Source of the DNA: Mycoemilia scoparia
Lineage: Eukaryota; Kickxellomycota; Kickxellomycetes; Kickxellales; Kickxellaceae
DNA length: 24,056 nucleotides
Direction of reading: 5' to 3'
Assembly (NCBI GenBank): GCA_027575805.1
Contig: JANBPU010000242.1
Location: 1 to 24,056 of the forward strand
The notes beneath the pieces were generated by a model, which worked only from the letters and a program-made list of their open reading frames with translations, was not told the origin of the DNA and ran no database searches. The position numbers and the translations under genes were made by a program. Positions 10,330-18,945 of the stretch are shown one piece after another. Every line of letters begins with the position of its first letter. Within the stretch, counting starts at the first letter, position 1.

Positions 10330-11358
10330 GGTGGAAGTGGTGATGACAAAAGTAAACTTCCAAACTCACATCAATGATGAAGCAAGGCAGACAAGGATGA
10401 ATATGATCCCATGACAATCATTATGATTTAAATGGACTAATAATCTTTTCTGTTTTTATTTTATTTTTTACATGTGTTATTTGGATTGTATTATAAAATG
10501 AGAAAATGGTATATTGTCAAATACTTTTTATTTGTAAATGGTTACATTGTTATTTTTAAAAATTGATTATCACAAGGCATCCACTTCAAAAGAGGTTTGA
10601 AATAATGATAAAATATGTCTATTCTCTTATGGAGCATGCTGATATTTGGGATCTAAGTACTCAAGAAAAGGTTCTGAGCAACAAGCAATGAGCAGCTTTG
10701 AAGGTTATAAGTAAGAGCAGAACAGTTTTTACTAAAAAAACTATATCTCTAGTAATAATTATTATAAACCCTATTTTGGAAACCACTATTCTAGGCAAGA
10801 GCTTATAATTTTTCTATTAGTGTTAGCTTGCCAGGACATTTAGAGCAATTAAAAATATTTTGTCAGAATTTCCTTTGCAGGAAAGAACCTAATTGCCTCT
10901 TTTTCAGATTCAAATAAATGACTAATAAATGATAAAACATGAATTGATGGCACCTTGTATATGATTTTGACATTAGCTAATATTAGAACATAGATAATGA
11001 TTTTTGAAGGATACCTTTAGGTGGCCAACAATTAGAGGAACAATTACAGACAAATGTGTGATTACTATTTGTTAGCAAACAGTCCCATTTAAAAAATAAT
11101 GATCTATATTACTGCAAAATTATCAAATTTACCAAAAAAACTATGGATTTTCTTGAGGGCCTATACTAATTTTCAATCAAAATTTCTCTCATTTTTACTC
11201 TATTTTATTAAAAATAATCTGTAAATAATTAAACTAAAATGTGTGCTGATATATATATATATATATATGAAAGATGTAGTTTGGCTTTGAGAAAAAACGT
11301 AAATACAACACTGAATTTTCTACATTTATCAATTGAATAAAAATTAATTTTAGTGTCA
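10330..11358. other. Convergent intergenic region with one MITE and an AT run
   Basis: This AT-rich stretch separates two convergent genes. It holds a diverged family 1 element (copy D) and a pure AT dinucleotide run at about 11248-11268. A 28-codon open frame at about 10604-10690 is too short to support as a gene. Nothing else recognised. Confidence 0.65.
10989..11107 (+). mobile_element. MITE-like element, family 1, copy D (diverged)
   Basis: Same orientation and layout as copy A: ATGATTTTTGAAGGATACC on the left, GGTGGCCAACAATTAGAGG inside, and a decayed right end (CCCATTTAAAAAATAATGATC). The right terminal repeat has lost the CTTC block that pairs with GAAG, so this looks like an older insertion. 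Flanks are ATA/TATAT-like. Confidence 0.75.
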
Positions 11359-12567
11359 TTAAACAGACAAAGGTGATGCTCCTCCATTCATTTGTTTAAT
11401 CAGTCCATGTAATGAATAAGATAAACCACAATGATCTTTATAGTCAGATAACCAAATGCTTAAATCATGTGGATAATACCAAACTAAATTTTCTTTCTTT
11501 TCATCCATATAAACAACTATATCCGAACAAATTAGCTCAAGAAATACTTGTTGCTGATTCACAAATTTTTGAATGCCTTGAAGAAATTGCGTTTCATAAT
11601 AGTTCACTGGTTTAGATAAAATCATCGAAATCCCAGATTGTCTCCTTATCATTATGGATGTGATGGGTTCAGGTACATTACTTTTATCTTCACCTTCACC
11701 TTCACTATCAGTATCATCATCATCCTTGTTCTTGCCAGAAGTTTTAGGGTTTTGTGTTTGTGACAATGACGATGATGATGAAGGGGTAGTAGGACCCATA
11801 CCAGAATCAGTATCATTCTTGAGTACATTTATTATCTTGGTAATTTCATATGCTTGTCTTGAAAATCTCTCAATAAATCCAACAATTATTTTATTTTCTG
11901 CCAGGAGACGTGTTTGTCTCAATTCTTTTTCAGTCAATTGTTGTTTGATTGAAATTGAAATTAATACCATCAAGGTCATTAACAACACTTTACCACCACG
12001 GTAAGTATAGGAAAGGGCACGGATATGATTTACTTTTAGCATATCAACTGATTCTTTACTATGAGTCATACCACTATTTTTGGTAGTATTGTCATCGCTA
12101 GCAATCCCTTTCAATAATTTGTCAATATATTCTTTAGATCCTAATGTTGATGGAGCCTTGTAATCTGGAAAGCTAGCTTCTATCAACTTTTCTAATTCAT
12201 TTGATGAATACTGTTTTAGTTGCCTGCCATCTGTAGACTTTATAATTTCCAATGCACTATCGAGAAACAGTCTAGATAATTCAAATCCAGAACCCAAAAC
12301 AATCTTATAAAGTCCATCATCGTCAACGTTGCTAGTGCCATTTTCTTTCATTTTATATAACTGAACCAAATCATGGTACATCCCCATAAACAATTTAAAT
12401 ATCCAGTTAGCTTGGCTGTTAAAAAGTAATCTCTTGTTTATGGATTTAGAATGGAGGTCCTGCTCCATAATGGCATTAACAATTTTACCAAGAATAATAT
12501 CCATTTGGTTAATTAACAAGTAGTCCGTTTCTGTCTTTTTTGATTGTTTTTTGTGTCCAGCAGCCAT
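11359..12567 (-). CDS. Unrecognised protein, 402 aa
   Basis: Single frame on the minus strand with a strong start context (A at -3, G at +4). I do not recognise the family. Residues about 14-75 and 85-155 are mostly helical. Residues about 190-207 (GGKVLLMTLMVLISISI) form the only stretch hydrophobic enough for a membrane helix, followed by amphipathic helices to about 250. Residues 251-300 are a Ser/Thr/Asp/Glu-rich disordered linker. Residues 301-395 look ordered again, with aromatic-rich NLVWYYPHDLSIWLSDYKDH. A weak upstream ATG at 12574, out of frame and only 7 bases before the start, overlaps the coding region and could tune translation by leaky scanning. It shares a 417-bp promoter with VPS52. 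A membrane-associated role is possible but unproven. Confidence 0.7.
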   Translation of the reverse strand: MAAGHKKQSKKTETDYLLINQMDIILGKIVNAIMEQDLHSKSINKRLLFNSQANWIFKLFMGMYHDLVQLYKMKENGTSNVDDDGLYKIVLGSGFELSRLFLDSALEIIKSTDGRQLKQYSSNELEKLIEASFPDYKAPSTLGSKEYIDKLLKGIASDDNTTKNSGMTHSKESVDMLKVNHIRALSYTYRGGKVLLMTLMVLISISIKQQLTEKELRQTRLLAENKIIVGFIERFSRQAYEITKIINVLKNDTDSGMGPTTPSSSSSLSQTQNPKTSGKNKDDDDTDSEGEGEDKSNVPEPITSIMIRRQSGISMILSKPVNYYETQFLQGIQKFVNQQQVFLELICSDIVVYMDEKKENLVWYYPHDLSIWLSDYKDHCGLSYSLHGLIKQMNGGASPLSV

Positions 12568-12984
12568 TTTTCATGAAACGTTTAATTGTAAAATTCAATA
12601 ATAGAACAAATGAAGAAAAAAAACGTTTAGCATCGGAATTCTTTGGCCAAGTCTTTTATATGTATAGTGATTGAGTAAATTATCTCAGAAAATGGTTGTG
12701 ATTTACTCAATTATTACGGCTAAAAAGATTAATGCTTTTCGCAGACTGTAGCCAAAGTTTAGGATAGCAATAATCTACTCAATAACTATAAAACAACAGG
12801 GATTTAAATAAAATCATGAAGAATTGCTCAACTGATTATTTATTATAATATTTGGATACAATAGTTTAAAACCCATAATACCTGTTTGATGCCGACATTT
12901 TATAGCTAACTCATTCAGATGATTGTTTTAGTTAATAATAGTACTGATTTTTATGATACTGTTATAATAGCTACAGAGCAGAAT
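12568..12984. promoter_or_regulatory. Shared divergent promoter of the 402-aa gene and VPS52
   Basis: Only 417 bases separate the two divergent start codons, so this is probably a bidirectional promoter. It contains an 11-bp perfect inverted repeat (listed separately) and a further ACTCAAT at about 12777-12783. An in-frame alternative ATG for VPS52 lies at 12919, in weaker context (C at -3). Confidence 0.6.
12670..12711. promoter_or_regulatory. Perfect 11-bp inverted repeat ATTGAGTAAAT in divergent promoter
   Basis: ATTGAGTAAAT at 12670-12680 faces ATTTACTCAAT at 12701-12711 across a 20-base spacer. A third partial copy (CTACTCAAT) lies at about 12775-12783. The arrangement suits a paired transcription-factor site. 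The core TTGAGTAA is bZIP-like but differs from a canonical TGACTCA or TGAGTCA site. The repeat is plain to see; the function is inferred. Confidence 0.5.
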
Positions 12985-15900
12985 ATGGAAGAGCAAGGAA
13001 ACATTGACACTGAAAACTACTTCGAGGCAGGTAGATAATAAATGATTCAATTATGCAAATCTTTGACACCCTTTCAACTCAAGTAACTATATATATCCTT
13101 TTCTCATAATGTCGTTTTAGGGGTTTGATATTCTGGACAATACTTCGACAGTTGGTGGAAGTATAGGCGGTGCCAGTGGTAGTCTTTTTGGAGGAGTTGG
13201 TGTCGGAAATGATATTGATGATGACCTAAGCTTTAATGACACTGATGATCTTGACCGGCTATCAATATCCCAAATTGATTCATCAATCATGCAAATTTTA
13301 GAAAAGGTAAAACATAATTCCAACTATCTACTTTGCCAAAGAGTATTTTGGTTTATTGTACTTGACGTTTATCTCAAAATTGATTCCAAACTAATGTGAT
13401 AGGGCGTGGATATCAGAAAATATTCAAAAGAAGTAGGAAGGGAATTAAAGGAAGAGTCAAAGAAGCAGCTCAGAGCCTGTAGGTATTGATAGGATATTTA
13501 TTCTTTTAGAATATGCTATACTGTAATAACAGTAATTACTCACATTAATAATAAATTCATAATAGACGAGGAGCAAGAGGAGGCCCTGACAAAGCTACAT
13601 GAAGATATCAAAGTAAGCAGAAATAGAAAACAGTGACCATTAATCAAATTAATAGTTACATGTGTTTTTAAGTTCATATACTATTTTTTCATTTAGGATT
13701 GCGACAATGTTCTTGCTCAAATGGAAGATGAGCTATCAAAGTTTAAAATCAATCTTGGTGGGATTCACAATGATATACAAGAGCTACAGAGCACCCTTCT
13801 TAATATGAGCATCAGTCTTAACAACCATATAGTAAGTCTCTTTGTAGTCTATGTATGTACTCGCTTATTTATTTGGTATATATTTCCATTGATTTATTTT
13901 AAATGGACCTCCCTTTTATATTAGATCACAGAGAAGCAGCTTTCGAAAATCATTGATGGATTTGTTATATCACCAACAACTGTAAAGTAGGTTTATCTTT
14001 GCAGCCATTAAACTACTATTAATATTCCAATGCTATAACTGGTGCTACATTTATCTATTAATAGGGTTATTTGCGAAGGTGAAGTCGATAGCCAATTCCT
14101 AGACTGTATTATCGATCTTAATAAAAAGATTTTGTATACTGTTGCCCATCAGCACCAGAAAGACAAGATAAAGTCATTCGGCGAAATCGAATCTGAACTT
14201 GACATGCTGAGACTCAAGGTAAAAATCCCTATTATGAGCACAGCCTTGCTTTGCAAATACATGCTTTATACTCTTAACAACATATGTCTTTTTGGCTTTA
14301 GGCATCAATGAGAATCAGGGAGTTTCTACTGGGAAAGATTAAATCACTACGAGCACTCAATACTAATGTGCTAATGATTCAAAATTCTGTCCTTACAAAA
14401 TATCGCCTTTTGAACCATTTTTTGATTGAGCACCATCCTGAGGCTGCAGTCGAAGTCCGAGATAATTATATTCATGTTATGAGGCACTATTACCAAGAAC
14501 ACTTTAGCATGTATTATGAAGGACTAAAGGGCCTGGAGCAACCTATTGGAGATAAGACCGATCTGATTGGTAATGAGGAGCAAGCCAAGATGAATATTTT
14601 TGGACAGTCTAAACCAGCCGTTAAAGACAAGCGGAACATGTACAATATTGGTTCAAGAATCAATGTACTTAGGAATGAGGATGATAGAGCTTTGATCATA
14701 CCGCTTGCAGAAGAGGCACAAAAGAAAATCTTTTTTGAGGAATTGCTCAGAAGTTATCTACTGGCCCTGGTTGACAATGCTAGTTCAGAGTACCAGTTCA
14801 TTACGAGATTTTTTGTGAGCCCGAAAGTCCGATCAAAACCAGCTGGAATTGATATGGCCAAAATGATTTTTGCCCACATATTTGATCCCCCAATCACTGC
14901 TGGAAAGGCATTTATAAAGGCCTATGTAGAAACATCCTTTGATGCTTTAGCTCTACTCCTATGTGTACTTATTGCCAAATCCCACAAAGATGATCTTGAT
15001 AATCAACAGTTACAGTCACACCATGATGCTGGAAGCCTACCGCCACTATTAGGCCCATTTATGGAAGATGTTAGCAAGATTCTACTACCACGCTTCAGAG
15101 AAGTCATGAAGCTACACACCCACAGTATCAAAAAGCTTCAGAGCAAGTCGAAAAACATCAAACTAGAAGCACATCCCCATACCTCTGTTCGTCGTTATTC
15201 CGAGCTGACAGTTTCTTTATTAAAACTCAGTGCGACTGTGGATTTGCCTGAAGTCGAGTACGCCATGAATGAACTAAGAACCCAAGTGCACGAATTCCTA
15301 CAAAAGGCGGCAGCGAATAACGAGAAATACCAACAATCTTTGGTATCACTTATAAACAATTATGACTTGATTGTAAATATTATTCAAGAACATGAATTTA
15401 CCGATCAGGAAGCTGATGTGGCGTTCTGGAGACAACTTCTTGCTGATACGGTATATGAATATGCTGAAGAGCAGTTGAGGACACACTTTAAATATCTTAA
15501 AGAGTGTGTTGTTAAATATGAACAGCTGTCTGATATTCACAAGATTGATCCAAGTAAGCTTAATGGCACTACATTGGAAATTTTAATCGCATCATTATAC
15601 AATCTTTGTTGTGTAAATATTGGCCTTTTCTGACCCTTGTATATATATGTGTGTGTGTGTGTGTGTGTTGTATTTTATAGAGCATCTGAACCAAGTCATA
15701 TTGCAGTTCAACAAGGATTGGCAGAAACAGATATCCAACATCAATACCAGTATCATTCAAAGCTTTAGTAATTTCCGTACTGGTACTGAAATTCTTCATG
15801 CTGTACTTGGTCAGCTTGTTATATACTATACTAGGTTCCACAACCTTTATGACAAGTATATTGCCACACGAAAAAGTAGCAGCAGTAAGAGTAATAATGC

Positions 15901-16003
15901 AGGAGATGCAAGTGGAAATGCTGGAGGTAACGAGTTGACTCACATTCCTGTTAAAGTCAAGAATGTAATGATTGAAGCCAAAAAGTATCGTAGCAACTTT
16001 TGA
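12985..16003 (+). CDS. VPS52: Vps52, GARP/EARP tethering complex subunit (nine exons, 749 aa)
   Basis: Proposed exons: 12985-13030, 13152-13306, 13403-13478, 13566-13612, 13697-13831, 13925-13986, 14065-14218, 14302-15553 and 15681-16003. All internal introns have GT-AG ends and the lengths sum to exactly 750 codons. Vps52 is a core subunit of GARP (with Vps51, Vps53, Vps54), which tethers endosome-derived vesicles at the trans-Golgi. The N-terminus is acidic and Gly-rich, then coiled-coil (exons 3-7), then the conserved core around MRIREFLLGKIKSLR and LLDN/LVDN-like ALVDNASSEYQFI. The last exon has the family's end pattern, SFSNFRTGTEIL then QLVIYYTRF. Length fits the family (about 640-750). 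Exon 1 is the least sure: the stronger-looking acceptor at 13120 would put a stop codon in frame, whereas 13151 keeps the frame. Intron 8 contains a TG microsatellite (about 15649-15668). An in-frame ATG at 12919 is a possible alternative start. Confidence 0.92.
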
Positions 16004-16061
16004 GCTATTTTCTTTACAACAACAACAACAACAATAATAATAATATAAAGTACAGCAGTGA

Positions 16062-16198
16062 AATGTTGAGAGATTTCAATAACGATTAAATGTATGAGTG
16101 GCGTATTGGAGTCTTCAGGTTTTGATTCAACCATAGCCCATTCTATATGCAATTCCAGAGGTCTCATTTTGCCAAAGACCTTGTGAAGTCAAACCATA
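16062..16198 (-). mobile_element. MITE-like element, family 2, copy 1 (joined to family 1 copy E)
   Basis: Read on the minus strand from 16198, it begins at ATATGG, then TTCACAAGGTCTTTGG and AAAATGAGACCTC, matching the element at 23927-24056 almost base for base for about 45 bases. The far end (about 16063-16092) is diverged but still aligns (GAGA.TTTCA and AAATGTATG). It directly abuts family 1 copy E through one ATAT. It starts about 60 bases after the VPS52 stop codon. Confidence 0.75.
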
Positions 16199-16297
16199 TG
16201 GATCATAATTTTTGAAGGGAGCCTTTTGTTGGCCAACAACTATAGGGGCAATCACAACCAAATGAGCGACTGACCCTTCAAGAATAACTAACCATAT
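16195..16297 (+). mobile_element. MITE-like element, family 1, copy E (internally shortened)
   Basis: Left end GGATCATAATTTTTGAAGGG at about 16200; right end CCCTTCAAGAATAACTAACC, ending about 16294. CATAT lies on both sides. The interior GTTGGCCAACAACTATAGG and CAATCACAACCAAATG follow copies A and C, but roughly 20 bases are missing from the right half. Its left flank is shared with the family 2 element. Confidence 0.85.
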
Positions 16298-16572
16298 TCC
16301 TGGCCATAGGATACATTGGGATATAACTTGATTCTCAGCGCCAAGTTAAGTGGGTTCTTGCCAGCAAAATGAGGGAGGGAACCAAAATATCACCCTGAAA
16401 TACTAGGAAAGTTTAGTGAAATTAGAAAATTTGCTATCTGTCAAGTATCTAACAACAATAGATCAACTTAATAAATTTTATGGCTGAATTTATCTTGTAA
16501 TTGCTAATATTAATATAATGATGCATTGTTTATGTATTGTCAATAAGGTTATTTGTATTTATTTCAGTTGAT

Positions 16573-16713
16573 TATATGGCTAAAGTTCACAAGGCTATAG
16601 GAAAAATGGGTCCCTAAGAGCTACATATTAAATGGCTGATGGTTGGACCTAAATCTTATGAGGGCTCGTTTCTTCCTACAATATGCTTGATCCCAAGTGA
16701 AATCTCGCCATAT
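16573..16713 (+). mobile_element. MITE-like element, family 2, copy 2 (solo)
   Basis: A non-coding element of about 132 bp flanked by ATAT on both sides. Left end GGCTAAAGTTCACAAGGC; the right end inverts to GGCGAGATTTCACTTGGG, giving an imperfect terminal inverted repeat of about 17 bases. The interior aligns with the 23.9-kb copy through TGATGGTTGGACC, CTTGATCCCAAGTGAAATCTC and similar blocks. Here no family 1 element is attached, so this defines both ends of family 2. Confidence 0.75.
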
Positions 16714-16793
16714 CTATAAACAAGCAAATTTCGCTTGTTTTTGTGTTTAAAAAAACCTAAACTAGAAAAACAACGTTTATAGCTTGACAATGT

Positions 16794-17546
16794 TTATTGA
16801 CTTGTAGAGCCATTATACCACCATCTCCAAATCTCTTCATGTGCATGCTTTCCTTTCTTAGAAGTAAAATCACCGCACCATTCAGTATGTCTTTTGGGAA
16901 GAATGGCTTCAACGCCTGTAACTTTGTCATAGTTTTCATTAAAATACTTTTCAAGGCCTCCTATTTGAACTTTTACAAGTGACATGCTATCTGTAAAGAT
17001 ATCCTTGATAGTATGTGTGTCCTGTTGGTCCAAGTCAGCTCTGACTTCAGAATCATAATGGTTAACAATAGCCTCCTTGTACTGGGCCAGCACATTCCAC
17101 ACATCCATAAAACCCGCTTCCTCCAATTCTTCATAAGGACAAACAGTAGTCAGCATCAGCAGCCACATGAGCGTAAAGAAAACACAAAAATAGAAATAAA
17201 TAGAGTACTCCTGAAATTTTCTTCTGTCGACCTTGATACTTACTAAGTATGCTCCTCCATAGGTCTGTTGAGTAAGCTCGACAAATTTGTTGAGGAAGTG
17301 CTTGGCAAATTTGGCCATATCTTCGTTTTTGTATGGAAGCTTCATATTCGATACCACAGAAATAACACTAATAAAGAAACAATACTTGAAGAACTCCCAC
17401 ATGTCAGTGCCAGAGCTTATATCGTCATAGTTGTTTATAAACTGGTGTAGATTGTTCAAGGCTACTATGTGCATTTTACTAAGATCATTAAGGATCTTGA
17501 GTTTGTTTACCATGTTGGCGTCAACATAATTTGGTTCTTTCTTCAT
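16794..17546 (-). CDS. Unrecognised protein with probable membrane segments, 250 aa
   Basis: I do not recognise the family. The start at 17546 (A at -3) is the first in-frame ATG after removal of a likely leader intron, and the leader exon before it (17683-17547) contains no ATG at all. Residues about 49-67 (MWEFFKYCFFISVISVVSN) and about 114-137 (YSIYFYFCVFFTLMWLLMLT onward) are hydrophobic enough for membrane helices. The second is preceded by basic residues and followed by acidic EELEE. The C-terminal part (about 138-250) is soluble-looking and ends with an aromatic-rich EEIWRWWYN. A strong donor (GTAAGT) sits exactly where residue 102 is encoded (17243); removing 123 bases to 17121 would delete the second hydrophobic segment in frame. 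AATAAA overlaps the stop codon. Function unknown. Confidence 0.65.
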   Translation of the reverse strand: MKKEPNYVDANMVNKLKILNDLSKMHIVALNNLHQFINNYDDISSGTDMWEFFKYCFFISVISVVSNMKLPYKNEDMAKFAKHFLNKFVELTQQTYGGAYLVSIKVDRRKFQEYSIYFYFCVFFTLMWLLMLTTVCPYEELEEAGFMDVWNVLAQYKEAIVNHYDSEVRADLDQQDTHTIKDIFTDSMSLVKVQIGGLEKYFNENYDKVTGVEAILPKRHTEWCGDFTSKKGKHAHEEIWRWWYNGSTSQ

Positions 17547-18945
17547 GTTTTGGGAACTGAAAGGGATTCCTAAGGAACAGGACTCAAACAGAAAAACCAA
17601 GAAAGAGTGAAATGAGCGTGTTGCGAAACCAGCCAAAAGAAAGGGAACCAGTGGGGAAAATGGAGGAGGAGGAGGAGGAGTATCTGCAAAAAAAGAAGAA
17701 ACGCTTGGAGAGCTGGTACACGATAAATCTGATGGCAGGAGATAATGTTCAATATTTATGTTTTCTGAAATGTATATACACATATAGATGCCCTACTTAC
17801 ATCAATACTATTGAATGGCTATGTTGTAGAAAATACAATTTTTTGAAGCAAAAGTGAGGCAGTCATGAAAGAACTTGATCATAGGACAAAAAAATTTTTT
17901 ATACAAACTTATTATGACTAAAAGGCAGGTGATGATAGTTGTTATAGCATTTGTATGTTATCTGTTTTGATCGCAAATTATTTCTTAGTGGCAAAAATTA
18001 TTTTGCACTACACGCATACACAAGCTCTCTACAAAACAAAAAATATTCTTTAAAGATTTTATAGGGAGTAGCGGCTGAATAGTGAAGCATGCAATCTTTT
18101 ACAATTTTTATTCAAAGGCTATGAATTTTGAACTTTATTTTTTTCAAATGTAATAATTTATAATTAGTTTTATTTTGGTTATTATATTGCATTTGTGTTT
18201 TGGCGTTTCATGGATATAGTAAAGCTGTTTAAAATATTTTGTTTGGATAAAACCAGTTCATATAGCATTATCTAAATAACAATAAAAGTTTAAAGGACTC
18301 CAGTTTTGCTTATACATGTGGTTGGAACTGAGATGCTGCATTTTTATTGTTTGGATTCGAACAAACAAAAATGTTGGTGCAGACTGGTGGATGATTGACA
18401 AAGCAAAATGCAGGTTCAGAAATCGGTCTGCCACAGTCCCTTCCAGGCACAGTGAGCAAGCAGTGTATTGTCAAACTACGTCACAGGTTAACAGCCACAC
18501 AGTCAACAGCTTAATGATTGAAAGCCATAAGGGCATGAAAACTGCATTCTTGGCATAGGAATCTGTGATTATGGCTAAATGTTTGTTCTTTGGGTCTCTA
18601 TCGCTATCCATCTATCTCATCTCCTTGACTTTATATCTTTATACTTCCATTTATATATTGCAACTCTTTACCATCACTTCAATAGAAAATTATATTTATA
18701 CAACAGTTTAGTCTGTGCGTATAAATAATTGGCATAGCCATTTATACAAATTCCACCATCATAATTGGTGTGTGTGTGTATGAGTTCTAATCAAGAGCCA
18801 CTTATCAATCGGAACCTTTAAGGCCGCATTTGCACCATATACTTTATATACAAAAACAAGCAAAGACAAGGAGAAAAGAAGAGGTCTCTAGAACGATTTG
18901 GTGACAATCAAATATATAAAGAGACAGGCATCCAAAGTATTCAAT
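17547..18945. promoter_or_regulatory. Divergent intergenic region between the 250-aa gene and NHX1
   Basis: It carries the leader of the minus-strand gene, including a TCC/GGA run at about 17663-17680, and the promoter of NHX1. The middle (17.85-18.3 kb) is very AT-rich. A TG run at about 18768-18779 lies in the NHX1 upstream region. I found no gene, MITE copy or RNA. Confidence 0.6.
17684..17800 (-). other. Probable 117-nt intron in the 5' leader of the 16794-17546 gene
   Basis: On the minus strand a consensus donor GTAAGT starts at 17800 and a strong acceptor, a T-rich tract ending TTTTTGCAG, ends at 17684. The size matches the VPS52 introns. After splicing, the in-frame codon just before the junction is TGA, so the protein cannot extend upstream and the ATG at 17546 becomes the first usable start. 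This is inferred from splice signals only. Confidence 0.5.

Larger units (their letters stand above)
16004..16793. other. Convergent intergenic region filled with MITE-like elements
   Basis: This stretch lies between the VPS52 stop and the stop of the convergent minus-strand gene at 16794. After a CAA/TAA run (about 16018-16043) it holds a family 2 element, a family 1 element joined to it, and a second, solo family 2 element at about 16.57 kb. Repeat DNA makes up roughly half of it, so the 3' UTRs of both genes probably include element sequence. No gene seen. Confidence 0.7.

Noticed and set aside
10326..10920. Spliced 3' extension of the 204-aa gene from GTAAGG at 10326 to an acceptor (CTTTGCAG) near 10880
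   Set aside because: The intron would be about 550 bases, far longer than the others here, and adds only about a dozen residues.
15554..15633. VPS52 ending at the stop codon near 15633 without a ninth exon
   Set aside because: This would drop the conserved C-terminal region found at 15681-16003; the GTAAGC donor at 15554 joins it in the right phase.
11359..17546. Possible paralogy between the 402-aa and 250-aa proteins
   Set aside because: Both are helical with aromatic-rich ends, but no stretch aligns convincingly by eye.
18335..18375. A tRNA B-box-like GTTCGAATCC on the minus strand
   Set aside because: No acceptor stem, D-arm or anticodon arm can be built around it.
18898..18945. Sixteen-residue extension of NHX1
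   Set aside because: It would begin at TTG; the first ATG is 18946, in a strong context.
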